Assembly: GCA_020796225.1 (NCBI GenBank)
Contig: CM036761.1
Span: 32,818,928-32,882,927, forward strand
Length of the DNA: 64,000 nucleotides
Direction of reading: 5' to 3'
Source: Arion vulgaris
Lineage: Eukaryota; Mollusca; Gastropoda; Stylommatophora; Arionidae
Shown here: positions 20,329 through 30,612 of the stretch, piece after piece
Layout of the letters: each line of letters opens with the position of its first letter
Numbering within the stretch: the first letter of the stretch is position 1
Made by a program: the position numbers and the translations under genes
The notes under the pieces: generated by a model
What the model was told of the DNA's origin: nothing
Databases searched by the model: none
The model's input: the letters and a program-made list of their open reading frames with translations, nothing else

Positions 20329-20791
20329 TGAAGTAGGGTGCAATCTTAGTATACATGTAGGCTGCTATCTTTGATGATGGTCTTATTCAAAGATGTGATA
20401 ATTTATTATAAGAGCATTTGTTGGTTTATGGTCCTACAATTCCCATTCTCTCATGATGACTGATGATCCATAACATATGGTAATAATATACAAACTCAAT
20501 GCTTGATGGCATGCGACATGTTTATTGATCTATAAGCATAAACGTTCTTGCTTAAGAACACGTCCATCTGTCAATTGTTTATGTTGTCTCTCCTATTTTC
20601 TCACTGTCCCTAGCAACCGTTACTAAATCGTCACTATTTTACTACACAAAGCGTCATGTCTCGTAGTTATGTGTTGCACTTCTACATAGAGAGTACAACA
20701 CATAGTCTCAACTATTAAATAATCTAATTATACTACACTAACTATATGGCTAACTGTCCATTCCTCCGCTGCCATCTGGGGAACCATGACA
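20329..20791 (-). repeat. 3' LTR of the gypsy element
   Basis: 463 bp with TG...CA ends (on the - strand TGTCAT...CTTCA). It is preceded on the - strand by the polypurine tract and has two rather than four units of a ~25-bp tandem (GGTGCAATC / GGCTGCTATC type) near its U5 end. Confidence 0.95.
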
Positions 20792-20803
20792 CCCCCCTGG
20801 AGA
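20792..20803 (-). promoter_or_regulatory. Polypurine tract
   Basis: The - strand reads CTCCAGGGGGG immediately before the LTR start TGTCAT, the expected primer site for plus-strand DNA synthesis. Confidence 0.75.
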
Positions 20804-22050
20804 CCTCGCCATCGTCCCGACGGCGAAATGTCAAGAAAAAATCGCACAGGTGTGTTCGGTAGGGTGACTAGAGTGGTGAGAGCCGAAAGGGAACCAGTCA
20901 CCTCACGTGTCAACGCGGCTCCACAACAACTAACTATAACAGCCAACCATGGTCGAAAAGAAAAGAAAATCCTGACGGGATCTCAGGAAGACCCAAGTTG
21001 AATGAGCAAATGGGAACTAGTCACCACACGTCGTTGAACGTGACACATCAACTGGTCATAGGTGACCATGGTTAACAACAACAGTCAACCCTCTGTGCTT
21101 GTGTGCTGAAACCAAGCAATAGAAACCAATCAGCATTATGATAATTAATCTAGAAAATATGCGCCTATTGACTCTGACGGCGACCCAACAGCATAACACC
21201 TGGCCAATGCGAGGTGGCTGCACTGGGACATCCATTCCTCACATGAGGCAGCACGGGCCTGATGGCAGCCCGCATCGGCATGTCACTATCACCATGTCTC
21301 TCCCGCATGTCAGAGTCCTGTCACACTATCTGAAATCTCAAACAAAAATACAAGTTACAAATCGAAAAAAAAAAAACATATATATAACGTTAACTTTTCA
21401 CGTTATATATCCTCAACGAGGCAATATCGACCAACCCCAATGCCCAGGGAAATAATGAACTCCCAAGATTCAACATATGACCAACAATCTTGAACAACTT
21501 ATACATGATGCCCAATTGCTAATCATATATAATATTAACCAACCCCAATCCCGGGGCATAAATAATCCCGGAATCCAAAATACTCGGATCTACATCATAT
21601 AACCATATCTAGCAATGGACGGTGAAAAGTTAATGTTTGCCGTCAACATCAACCGACCTCTGTGATATAATTATAATCAGCCTTCCCGTAGCAGAGGAGG
21701 GGATCCTAACGATAACATCAATGCTCCCTTTTTCTCATCTTAAAGCCGCAATGAAAGAATTTCACAACGTCGTCATAATACCTCCATATCACAAATAAAA
21801 AAACAATGCAAATATTTTCCACAGAATCTCCAAACATGTGGAGTGATATAATATAACCCACCTGGGCTATTGATCATCCACCCTCAACCCCAAAGAATAT
21901 CTCCAAACAGTATACAAATTCAATTTACTTAATAACTCCTCACCAAGGGAATCGCTATCATAATTACTAATACCCAAGTCGCATCTATGTTAAACAACAA
22001 TTCTTATACTCTCATTTATTTTCTGCCAACCAATGTCCAAGACATTTTCA
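20804..22050 (-). other. 3' non-coding region of the gypsy element
   Basis: About 1.25 kb between the integrase stop and the polypurine tract. Two related blocks with CCAGTCACCTCACGTG / CTAGTCACCACACGT and CAACCATGGT occur at about 20895-20955 and 21015-21075. No envelope-like or other frame is convincing. Confidence 0.6.
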
Positions 22051-22818
22051 TTATCCCAAGAAATTTTCACATCTCTTGATGTGGCGGCCAGATATCATCA
22101 GCCGAGATTGGCTCGCATCATTAATGGGGACTATAACATAATAGCCTGATTGAATATCGGGTGTCTGTACTACTCGGTACACCTGTTGGGAATAAAGGTT
22201 TCCTAATTTATTGACACCCCTACTATGGTCTATTCGCCTGCGTACCATACTATCCAATGGTATAATATCAAATTTTCCTTGTTTAATATCCGCTTGTTTA
22301 TGGAGACTGGCCAACCTGTCGCTGACCTCCCCATGGGCCTCCGTTAATCTCTTTTTAGGACAGACTAAATAGTCTTTCTCTGCATCGTCAGGATGAAACA
22401 AATCTTCAATGATAAAATTTATAGGTAATTGAGGATGTCTACCAAAGAGTAAAAAGTATGGTGACCACCCAGTAGAAGTATGGGGAGTAATGTTGTACCC
22501 TAACACTATATTAGGTACATGTCTAGACCATTCCACTTTATCAGATTCCTCTAATGAACGGAGCATAGCTAACAATGTCCTATTAAACCTTTCACATATG
22601 GCATTCCCTCGTGGATTATATGTAGTGGTCTTGGATTTTTTTATCCCATACCTTTGACAGAGTTCAAGAACAATGGAGGACTCAAACCCTTTTCCTTGGT
22701 CCGAGTGAAATTTACTGGGTATACCAAAGTCTGGGATCCATCTACTCTGTATGACTTCTGCCACTGTTTTTGCAGTTTGGTCAATAGTAGGTAGCGACCA
22801 CATACTTAGTAAACACAT
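22051..22818 (-). CDS. Gypsy integrase, core and C-terminal part
   Basis: Integrase inserts the element's DNA copy into the host chromosome. This frame holds the second catalytic aspartate (HSDQGKGFESS) and the catalytic glutamate (NAICERFNRTL) exactly 35 residues apart, as in retroviral-type integrases. A C-terminal region KLGNLYSQQVYRVVQ follows, resembling the GPY/F module of this class. It begins out of frame with the upstream integrase segment; the break lies near 22795-22810. It ends at HIKRCENFLG before a stop, with no downstream gene. Confidence 0.9.
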   Translation of the reverse strand: MCLLSMWSLPTIDQTAKTVAEVIQSRWIPDFGIPSKFHSDQGKGFESSIVLELCQRYGIKKSKTTTYNPRGNAICERFNRTLLAMLRSLEESDKVEWSRHVPNIVLGYNITPHTSTGWSPYFLLFGRHPQLPINFIIEDLFHPDDAEKDYLVCPKKRLTEAHGEVSDRLASLHKQADIKQGKFDIIPLDSMVRRRIDHSRGVNKLGNLYSQQVYRVVQTPDIQSGYYVIVPINDASQSRLMISGRHIKRCENFLG

Positions 22819-23497
22819 CAGTCATAATCAAGATATGTTTAAACCCATAGGAATCTCTTGGAAGTTCAACAAAATCCATGGCAACCATCTCCAACGGACG
22901 GTTGGCTACAATATGACCGTAGGTAGTTGTAATCTTCTTTAGAGGTTTAGACATATTACATATGGAACAAGATTTCACCAAATTATTGACATCCCCAGTC
23001 ATTCCACACCAAAAAAATCGAGATTTTAATAATGCTAATGTCCTATCACGTCCTTGATGACCGATTTCGTGAATAGCAGTCAATACAATCGGCCTTAAGA
23101 CGTGAGGAACAATAATTTTTAATCCATCACACTCATTATCCTCATCCCTTTTAATACAAAGTATTCCTCTTCGAATGCACAACTTATCATGATGTGACCA
23201 CAGTCTCTTAGCTTCCGGAATCCACCAGGTCGTGTCCACTGGAGCATCTGTTTCCATAGCCTTTAGTACTACCTGAAGCACCAAGTCCTGTTGCTGCAAT
23301 TGTTGTATTTCTTTCAAACCATAAGTGACATGTTGTTTCTTTGCGGTAGTTCCCATCATCTCTACAGTCAAATCACGACTGTAAGAAGGTGTTAAAACAG
23401 CAAGGTTGATTCCAATATCCTCATCTTCAGACAAGGCATCATAATGCGTTTCGTCCTGCGTCTCGGGCAGGGGATACCGTGATAAAAAAATCGGCAT
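22781..23497 (-). CDS. Gypsy integrase N-terminus and RNase H-integrase linker
   Basis: From FLSRYPLPE (the end of the RNase H domain) the frame runs through a ~100-residue acidic linker to the HHCC zinc-binding domain (HEIGHQGRDR...CSICNMSKP), then the first catalytic aspartate of the core (VAMDFVELPRD). It breaks at VVATYY. The true join to the upstream frame lies in the A/T run near 23480-23490. Confidence 0.9.
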   Translation of the reverse strand: MPIFLSRYPLPETQDETHYDALSEDEDIGINLAVLTPSYSRDLTVEMMGTTAKKQHVTYGLKEIQQLQQQDLVLQVVLKAMETDAPVDTTWWIPEAKRLWSHHDKLCIRRGILCIKRDEDNECDGLKIIVPHVLRPIVLTAIHEIGHQGRDRTLALLKSRFFWCGMTGDVNNLVKSCSICNMSKPLKKITTTYGHIVANRPLEMVAMDFVELPRDSYGFKHILIMTDVFTKYVVATYY

Positions 23498-24575
23498 TTT
23501 TGTTTAATGTACCTTTACGATGTTTGACTTCGTAATCAAACACAGCCAACTGAGATAGCCACCTTTGTTCAATGGCCCCTAGATGCGCCTTATTTGAAAA
23601 AGTCAAACCCTTATTATCAGTAAAAACAGTCACCTTGTTACCTAATAGATAAGAACGAAATTTTTCGGTTATAGCCCATTTCAAACCCAACAATTCCAGT
23701 TTAAAACTGCTCTTTATGTTTTTCTCTTCTCTGCGGAGAGTCCGACTGGCATAAGCTATTACTTTACATTGAGAATTCTGCTGCTGGCTCAACACAGCTC
23801 CTAGACCACTAAAAGACGCATCAATGTCCAAGATAAATGGACTGCCAAAATCGGGGAATCCCAGAATGGGTGCAGAAATCAATTTAGATTGAAGATCTCG
23901 AAAAGAACTTTCACAATCACTACTCCAATGAAACTTAGACGAGCCAGTGGTTAAATGTCGTTTCGATTCACGAGGTAAACCAGAAGGATGGCATTCATTT
24001 ACCAAATCCAATAGAGGTTTGGCAATCTGTGAGAATCGGAGTATAAATTTTCTATAATACCCCGCCATGCCCAGAAAGGCCCTCACTTGCTTTACGCTAG
24101 TGGGTATGCTAAGATTCTGTATGGATGATACCTTGGATTGCTGTGTAGCAACGCCATTTCCTGAAATAGTGTGACCTAAAAAATCAACAGAATCCCTGCA
24201 AAAAACACATTTATTAGGGTTAACTTTTAGACCTATAGATCTTATCCTTTCCAACACATTACCTAAACGAATCAAATGGTCATCAAAATCTGTTGAAAAA
24301 ATCAACATATCATCTAAATATACTAGTAAAGATTTAAACATAAAATCTGACATTGAGTTTTGCATTAGGCGTTGAAAAGTGCCCGCAGAATTAGTCAATC
24401 CCATTGGCATTCTTGTATATTCGTACAATCCAAAAGGTGTACAAAATGCCGTTTTATCTATGTCCTCCTGTTTCATCGCCACTTGGTAGTACCCACTGGT
24501 TAAATCCAGAGTGGTAAACAACTTGCACCATTCAGGAGTCCAAGTAGTCATCAATGCGAGGTAATGGGTACGCAT
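23439..24575 (-). CDS. Gypsy reverse transcriptase palm/thumb and RNase H
   Basis: Copies element RNA into DNA and degrades the RNA strand. First catalytic aspartate in [11 protein letters not shown] (about residue 24), catalytic pair in [12 protein letters not shown] (residues 86-89), primer-grip region [12 protein letters not shown], then RNase H with [16 protein letters not shown], the acidic LELLGLKWA stretch and VFTDNKGL. The first ~16 residues are out of frame with the domain. Two single-base losses (between 24535 and 24550) would explain it. Confidence 0.92.
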   Translation of the reverse strand: MRTHYLALMTTWTPEWCKLFTTLDLTSGYYQVAMKQEDIDKTAFCTPFGLYEYTRMPMGLTNSAGTFQRLMQNSMSDFMFKSLLVYLDDMLIFSTDFDDHLIRLGNVLERIRSIGLKVNPNKCVFCRDSVDFLGHTISGNGVATQQSKVSSIQNLSIPTSVKQVRAFLGMAGYYRKFILRFSQIAKPLLDLVNECHPSGLPRESKRHLTTGSSKFHWSSDCESSFRDLQSKLISAPILGFPDFGSPFILDIDASFSGLGAVLSQQQNSQCKVIAYASRTLRREEKNIKSSFKLELLGLKWAITEKFRSYLLGNKVTVFTDNKGLTFSNKAHLGAIEQRWLSQLAVFDYEVKHRKGTLNKNADFFITVSPARDAGRNAL

Positions 24576-25218
24576 CCTTAATAGTCTTTTTGTTTAACTC
24601 ACGATAATCTACACAGAGGCGCAAAGTTCCGTTCTTCTTCTTAACTAATACTACTGGCGCAGCCCAGGGGCTGACGCTCTCCCGAATGACCTGTTTCTGT
24701 AGGAGATCCGTAATATGGTTCTGCACCTCTGTATAGAATGCAGGCGGAATCCGCCTGTATGGCAATTTAATAGGGTTGTTATCCTGTAAACGAATCTCGT
24801 GCTGAACTTTGTCAGCATAACCTACATCAAAATCGTTATACGAAAATACATCATCATATCTACTCAATAGGGACAACATTGCAGCTTTTTGATTAGGGGA
24901 TCCATACATCCTACTCAGATCGAATCGGCGTGATCCAATGTTTATGTTCGATGGCCCAGAAATCCCAAACTTTCCACCAACAGAAACTGCACATTCCACT
25001 GAGTTCATAGAGATGACATTAAAATTCACATCATTAGAAGAATCAATTTCACAAATATTGCCTACAACTGTCCCATTGGAAAGGAAAACATCTTCATTTG
25101 CAATATTCAAAATATGAATAGCACAAATTCCTCTATTTAAATCAGTAACAGTATTGCAACACACAATACCCTTTCGAAGCAAAGAACGGTTGGATTCGAA
25201 AATGACCTGGCGACCCAT
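24532..25218 (-). CDS. Gypsy reverse transcriptase N-terminal part
   Basis: Begins as a linker after the protease and reaches the fingers region: [10 protein letters not shown], then [28 protein letters not shown] and AYPLPRIDD, all hallmark Ty3/gypsy blocks. The reading is open upstream to about 25255, where one extra base separates it from the protease frame, so the methionine at 25218 is not a real start. Confidence 0.9.
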   Translation of the reverse strand: MGRQVIFESNRSLLRKGIVCCNTVTDLNRGICAIHILNIANEDVFLSNGTVVGNICEIDSSNDVNFNVISMNSVECAVSVGGKFGISGPSNINIGSRRFDLSRMYGSPNQKAAMLSLLSRYDDVFSYNDFDVGYADKVQHEIRLQDNNPIKLPYRRIPPAFYTEVQNHITDLLQKQVIRESVSPWAAPVVLVKKKNGTLRLCVDYRELNKKTIKDAYPLPRIDDYLDS

Positions 25219-25247
25219 ACTAATCCTACCTTTAACTCGAACCCATA

Positions 25248-25772
25248 TTACTCCCAGTGAACTAGCTTTAATATGTGACTTCTTCCCTTAGCAGACCAAA
25301 TAAAGGCTGGAAGAGAAGACGGTACCACTTTATCAGGTACGGACTGGATAGAAGGACCTAGAATTGGTCGAAACAACTGCAGACGGCTAAGAATATTCGT
25401 CCCAATAATAGCATTATAATCACCACCATTATGAGATGGGGTATCTTTAAAGACATAGAATCCGCAATTCGTAAGATAAGTATTATAAAGCTCAATATTG
25501 ACAATAACATGGCCTAAGTAAGGTATATGAAGTCCATTTGCAGCTTTTAGCTGCACCCAATTATCCCCATTTAGACTAGACTCTGGAAAATGCATGCGAA
25601 ATGCACTTTCGGTCAGAGCGGAAACCTGGGACCCAGTGTCAATAAGACACCTAAACACATTTCCCCTTATCCACATATCACGCAGTAGTTGGTTTCCTAC
25701 CATCTTTTGTTCTGGGCCCTGTTCCTTGGCACCCAGGGTCGTGCCCCTCTCCCTGAGTGGCACCCGTTTAAA
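25248..25772 (-). CDS. Gypsy aspartic protease (start of pol)
   Basis: Cleaves the Gag-Pol polyprotein. The active-site motif is [14 protein letters not shown]; a flap-like region and [12 protein letters not shown] (the hydrophobic-hydrophobic-Gly motif of retropepsins) follow. The frame opens exactly at a TTTAAAC heptamer (25772-25766), with two TAA codons just upstream in the same frame, so it can only be entered by a -1 shift from gag. It overlaps gag by about 75 bases. Confidence 0.92.
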   Translation of the reverse strand, partial: FKRVPLRERGTTLGAKEQGPEQKMVGNQLLRDMWIRGNVFRCLIDTGSQVSALTESAFRMHFPESSLNGDNWVQLKAANGLHIPYLGHVIVNIELYNTYLTNCGFYVFKDTPSHNGGDYNAIIGTNILSRLQLFRPILGPSIQSVPDKVVPSSLPAFIWSAKGRSHILKLVHWE

Positions 25773-26698
25773 TTATTAACCCTACAAGCCTGTACCCCAT
25801 GACCATCCAAACCACATCGCGAGCAGCGGGAGCGTGGAGGATATCCATCATCTCCACCCTGGAAGCGGGGAGTATAGTTACAATTACCAGGACGCATGGA
25901 GTAATCAGGACGGTGGCCCCCGGGAGGCTCATTCACATTCCTGACCATCCTGGACTCGAGGTTGTCCACACGCCGCCCCAATCGATCCAAATTCCTAGAA
26001 TCCATCCCAGGGATGGGATTGGACTCCCATCGCAACGCCTCATCTCTGCATTGCAGGAAGGTGGTGGAGGGTGCTCCTGCAACTTTGGACATAAGCATGC
26101 TGGAACACAACCTGTTACTAAGGGATGCACAAAGTGATCCCGAAGATTGCTGGGATCCAGGAGATCGATCCTCCCTAGACTGAGCCGTGGTGACTTTCAT
26201 GAACAGCTCCGCTATCCGATGGGAATAGTCAAGACACGATTCCTCGCTATTCTGAGAAGAGCGAAAGAAAGCAGACAGTAGCGCATGAGCTGATCTATTG
26301 TCACCAAACACACCCAGGAGGCCTGTCAACAGGGACTCTGGGTCCTTCACCGTCATCATTTGTATGGCAAGTTCCTACGGACTGAATCGGAGACGTGCTC
26401 GAAAGCGCATTGACCTATCCTGACCTTCCAGCCCATAGTACGTCCAGTAATGTCGAATGTCCCGCTCAAACTCATCCCCAGAGGGACCATCACGAACCCC
26501 AAATGTCCGTGGGGGCCGACATGGAGGACGAGGGACGTTCCATGCAGTAGGATAAGACGGCACAGGAACAGATGAACAGCCATATCCATCCAAAACCGGA
26601 GATTCCACCAAGGCTGCGGGAGGTGCCAGTACAGGAGGCAGTACCTCCAACGTCGCATCCTCACCGGCCCTATTTCCTCTAGTTCCACGGTGAGCCAT
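25697..26698 (-). CDS. Gypsy gag with zinc knuckle and in-frame TAG
   Basis: Structural protein of the intracellular particle. Start chosen at the methionine of MAHRGTRG (26698). An arginine/proline-rich N-terminus, a capsid-like region (LLTGLLGVFGD...LLSAFFRSS) and a C-terminal CCHC knuckle CSRCGLDGHGVQAC (spacing 2-4-4) are visible. An in-frame TAG at 26377-26375 splits it into about 107 and 226 codons. With LTRs this similar, a point mutation or a base error is likelier than suppression. Confidence 0.85.
25730..25772 (-). promoter_or_regulatory. -1 ribosomal frameshift signal at the gag-pol junction
   Basis: Slippery heptamer T TTA AAC in the gag frame (25772-25766), a 6-base spacer GGGTGC, then a 9-bp stem CACTCAGGG (25759-25751) / CCCTGGGTG (25738-25730) with one G-U pair and a 12-base loop. 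Heptamer identity, frame, spacing and stem all fit the -1 frameshift rule. Confidence 0.85.
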
Positions 26699-27144
26699 AT
26701 TAAAGAACAGTCCACCTTGGTACAAGTATCGTTCGTATCCAAAGCAGAAAAGCTGCGATTATATCGACTCAAAGTGTACAAACTGTTATTAAAATATAGT
26801 CAACTAGCCAACATAGCCCACAAATACGAAAAATTATATCCATAGAACATCAGTAAGAAGGCTATAAATTCATTCGTACATTATATATGGTACATTATAC
26901 GCAAATACAGTGTCACAACCAGCGATGTATAGCTGAAAAAATCTTTGTGGCAATTACAAAAGGCAAGCAAATGAAAAAGGTATACTTACTCTATAAATAA
27001 TACATCAAGTACCAAAGTGTGGAATGCTCACATTACACCTCAATTGTCAATCATTGTATAGCGTGATCAAATATGCATAACTTCCCATATACTGGACACA
27101 GGAAAAAGTAAAGTCCGTTAATTGAAGCAAAAATGTTATGGTTT

Positions 27145-27650
27145 CTTGACCGGGGGTAAACACGCCGGTCACTTTCCCTGTAGGAAGGACAATAAAATTG
27201 AAGACAAGAGCTTTGATTGAAGAGTATAGATGAAATCCTTGACCGTGGGGTAAACACGCCGGTCACCTTCCCTGTAGGAAGGACAATAAAATTAAAACGA
27301 GAGGTATGATTGAAGAGTATAGATGAAATCCTTGACCGGGGGGTAAACACGCTGGTCACCTTCCCTGTAGGAAGGACAATAAAATTAAGACGAGAGCTAT
27401 GATTGAAGAGTATAGATGAAATCCTTGACCGGGGGTAAACACGCCGGTCACCTTCCCTGTAGGAAGGACAATAAAATTTAAAATGAGGGCTTTGATTGAA
27501 GAGTATAGATGAAATCCTTGACCGGGGTAAACACGGTCACCTTCCCTGTAGGAAGGACAATAAAATTGAAAATGAGGGCTTTGATTGAAGAGTATAGATG
27601 AAATCCTTGACCGGGGGGGTAAACACGCCGGTCACCTTCCCTGACAATAG
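27145..27650 (-). repeat. ~92-bp hairpin-bearing tandem array in the gypsy leader
   Basis: Six units between primer site and gag. Each carries two small inverted repeats, GACCGG...CCGGTC and CCTTCC-CTGTA-GGAAGG. G-run length varies from 4 to 7 among units, and the fifth and sixth are shortened. Function unknown; RNA packaging or translation control are possibilities for leader structures of this kind. Confidence 0.9.
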
Positions 27651-27772
27651 GGCATAGGGAGCAGAATACTAGGCATACCAAACGAATCGTGTAAACAGAT
27701 ATAAAAATTGACTTACATAGATTCTGGTCCACGAACGTGACTAAACACGGTGGGCAGTTGTTGTTTTGTTTA

Positions 27773-27784
27773 TTCTTGACACCA
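27773..27784 (-). promoter_or_regulatory. Primer binding site, probably tRNA-Leu
   Basis: One base inside the 5' LTR, the - strand reads TGGTGTCAAGAA, complementary to a tRNA 3' end of the CTTGACACCA type; CTGACACCA-type ends occur on leucine tRNAs. Confidence 0.7.
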
Positions 27785-27785
27785 T

Positions 27786-28298
27786 TGAAGTAGGGTGCAA
27801 TCGTTAGCATTGAGATAGGTTGCAATCGTTGGTATTGATAGAGGTGCTATCTTAGTATACATGTAGGCTGCTATCTTTGATGATGGTCTTATTCAAAGAT
27901 GTGATAATTTATTATAAGAGCATTTGTTGGTTTATGGTCCTACAATTCCCATTCTCTCATGATGACTGATGATCCATAACATATGGTAATAATATACAAA
28001 CTCAATGCTTGATGGCATGCGACATGTTTATTGATCTATAAGCATAAACGTTCTTGCTTAAGAACACGTCCATCTGTCAATTGTTTATGTTGTCTCTCCT
28101 ATTTTCTCACTGTCCCTAGCAACCGTTACTAAATCGTCACTATTTTACTACACAAAAGCGTCATGTCTCGTAGTTATGTGTTGCACTTCTACATAGAGAG
28201 TACAACACATAGTCTCAACTATTAAATAATCTAATTATACTACACTAACTATATGGCTAACTGTCCATTCCTCCGCTGCCATCTGGGGAACTATGACA
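27786..28298 (-). repeat. 5' LTR of the gypsy element
   Basis: 513 bp, TG...CA ends, nearly identical to 20329-20791 apart from ~50 extra bases of a ~25-bp tandem near 27795-27845. Confidence 0.95.
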
Positions 28299-28302
28299 AT
28301 CT

Positions 28303-28581
28303 TCACAATATATTTCCACTTTTGCATTTCCGCCTTATTCCTCCTTCTCCTGCTATTGAAACACTTACTATCATCTGTTATTTATGTCTTGCACTCTGTA
28401 ACTGCAAGCGTTCAATAAATCCTGACAAAAGGATTACACTAGCTACTCAGACAATTTGTTTCATTGGAGTCAATGATGTTTATACAGCATTTTAAATTTC
28501 CCAATTAATTGTCTCTCTATGTTTTTTTTTCTCTATCTTTCACTATTTTCTCTCTCTGTCTCTTTATCTATTTATATGTTG

Positions 28582-28612
<31 letters not shown>

Positions 28613-28690
28613 ACGACCTCTACATCTCTTAAAGTCTGTGACCTTTGCACGTCCTTTATCCACCACAATGATTCTCTCTCTATCTTTCTA
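28303..28690. other. Unassigned, then TC-rich low complexity
   Basis: 28303-28500 has no recognised content. 28500-28690 is dominated by CTCTCT/TCTGTC runs. Confidence 0.6.
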
Positions 28691-28837
28691 TCTTATAATT
28701 GTTTAATTTAGAAACTTACAACTAATACAATTATCTTGTTGAAAAAAGTGCTGCTTTATCTGTACTAACAAGTTCTGAAGAGCAGGTCGACAGTCCAGAA
28801 TGAAATATAAATAAAATGTATTGTACAACAATAATAG

Positions 28838-28942
28838 ATAAGTGAACAATAATAATATTTACATGGACAGCAATAATAATTACATGGACAGCAACAATAA
28901 TTCTATGGACAACAATAATTTTACATGGACATTAAATATATT
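28838..28942. repeat. ~24-bp degenerate tandem repeat
   Basis: Four to five units of the type ACATGGACAGCAATAATAAT. Confidence 0.75.
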
Positions 28943-29059
28943 CACATGCACAACAAAATAAAACAAGCCTCCACGTAAAATTCATCAGATGATTTATATT
29001 ATGCGACATGGTTACGCATAAATTCATAGTAAGGTGAACGAAAAAAAAAACAACAACAC

Positions 29060-29213
29060 ACGCTGACAGACAGATAATGAGGTAGGTAGCTAGGAAGGTA
29101 AGTAGGCAGGTAGGTCGGTAGACAAGTAGACAGCTAAATATGTATGAAGGTAGGTGGTAGGTAGGTAGACAGATACGTATGTATGTATGTATTTAGGTAG
29201 ATATGTAGCTAGA
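29060..29213. repeat. Degenerate GTAG/GTAT-type low complexity
   Basis: Runs of GGTAGGTAGG, GTATGTATGT and related 4-mers lead directly into a SINE. Confidence 0.8.
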
Positions 29214-29470
29214 TGAGAGCCGCGGTAGCGTAGTTGTTAGTGAACTCGCTTCTCAAGGCTGGTGGTCCGGGTTCAACTCCCGACCGCGACGGCTCTCAGG
29301 ACGACCCAGCCTCAATTAGGTACCAGACATGCTCTGGGAAGTAAAGGCGGCCGGCATGATGCTGACCACATCACCCAACGTGTGCCGACGGTCAATGAAA
29401 ATACAGGCCTAACACTGTATTGCCCTATATACCACAAGGTATGAAAGGGTTCCTTTACTATGTAGCTAGA
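29214..29470 (+). mobile_element. tRNA-derived SINE family F, best copy
   Basis: A box region GGTAGCGTAGTTGTTAGTG, B box GGGTTCAACTCCC, then GACCCAGCCTCAATTAGGTACC, ACCACATCACCCAACGTGTGCC and ACACTGTATTGCCCTATATACC. It lacks acceptor-stem pairing, so it is a SINE head and not a tRNA gene. Confidence 0.85.
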
Positions 29471-29474
29471 TAGA

Positions 29475-29795
29475 TAAAAAAAAAAGACAGACTGGCAGAC
29501 AGAAGGACAGACAGACCAACAGATAGACAGATATACACAAATAGAAAGACAAACAGACAAATACTCGTAGAAAGACAAACAGACGTACGGTCGGACGGAT
29601 CGATCGATAGTTATATCGATAGATAGTCAGACAGACAGACAGACAGAATGAGACAGAGACTGAGACAGACGAACAGACAGACATAATGAGACAAAGACTG
29701 AAACAGACAGAGACAGACAGACAGACGGAAGGACAGACAGACAGAATGAGACAAAGACTGAGACAGACAGACAGAGACAGACAGACAGATATTGT
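29475..29795. repeat. Degenerate (GACA)n array
   Basis: AGACAGACAGAC runs with GAATGAGACA interruptions. Confidence 0.9.
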
Positions 29796-30244
29796 TGCTT
29801 AGAATAATGTTCTGTATGAATAGCTTCTAAGATGAAACCTGTTTCTGTGAAGAAAGATGATAACTCAATTTATTGTCGCCAAATGAAATTCCTAGTTTGT
29901 GTTCTCCTCTAGAGGCGGCTGAAATGTGAGAAAAATGGCGCGAATATTGAAATAAATCGAGGAATTTATCTATAGGAAGCATCAGGAATTGGAAATAAAT
30001 GAGTCCGGTCTGACAGCGACAGGGGAATATATTTTGAAAGTTTCTTTTTTTTTTAACCTAATTTTTGTAGCACAAACATCGTTTGTCATGTCAGAGTAGG
30101 AGACAAGGAGAAAGATGTGTTAAGATGGAAAGAGAAGGAAGAAGATTTGCGACAGTTGTAATACTACAGAAAGATGTTAAAGTATGACATACACATGTAG
30201 TGTGTGATAGAGAACAGAAAGATAATAATTTATTTAGATATGGC
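29796..30244. other. Unassigned stretch
   Basis: No copy elsewhere in the window and no plausible frame. Confidence 0.5.
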
Positions 30245-30249
30245 TCTCT

Positions 30250-30612
30250 TTGTCTCTGTAGTGTAGAGGCTAAGTGCCTATAGTAACTGGTGCCTCTTGT
30301 GTCTATAGTAACTGGTGCCTCTTGTGCCTATAGTAACTAGTGCCTCTTGTGTCTATAGTAACTGGTGCCTCTTGTGCCTATAGTAACTGGTGCCTCTTAT
30401 GCCTATAGTAACTGGTTCGCTCCATCGTAAAGATATTGGAATATTTTTCCAGAGATCCCTGATTTCAGTGTAGGTGAGATCGAGTTCCAAGTTCTATCGG
30501 AGATGGACGATAAAATGTAGGTCCCGTGTTCAATTTGAGAACGTAAAAGAACCCTTGACAGTTTAAAATCGAGAAGAGCAGGCTGGATAGTATCTGCCCA
30601 GGCAAATTCATT
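30250..30612 (+). mobile_element. SINE family B with expanded tRNA-like head
   Basis: The A-box part (CTGTAGTGTAGAGGCTAAGTGCC) and the B-box part (GGTTCGCTCCATCG) are separated by five to six copies of a ~27-bp unit (TATAGTAACTGGTGCCTCTT). The rest (TGAGATCGAGTTCC...GATAAAATGTAGG...AAAATCGAGAAGAGC) is typical but 3'-truncated, ending at the 22-bp array. Confidence 0.8.

Larger units (their letters stand above)
20329..28298 (-). mobile_element. Full-length Ty3/gypsy LTR retrotransposon
   Basis: A 7970-bp element flanked by a 4-bp direct duplication ATCT (20325-20328 and 28299-28302). On the - strand the order is 5' LTR, primer site, hairpin-rich leader, gag with zinc knuckle, -1 frameshift signal, protease, reverse transcriptase, RNase H, integrase (DX35E), 1.26-kb non-coding 3' region, polypurine tract and 3' LTR. 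No envelope-like frame. The LTRs differ by one substitution, one single-base indel and one ~50-bp tandem length change, so insertion is recent. Yet gag holds an in-frame stop, and pol has frame changes near 25255, 24535, 23480 and 22800, several beside short homopolymers. Confidence 0.95.

Noticed and set aside
20804..22050. Possible envelope gene of the gypsy element
   Set aside because: No frame of useful length, signal peptide or membrane segment on the element's strand.
29220..29290. Functional tRNA gene
   Set aside because: A and B boxes are present, but there is no acceptor-stem pairing. The same sequence continues into a SINE body found in several copies; the same applies to the heads at 1385, 45055 and 61990.
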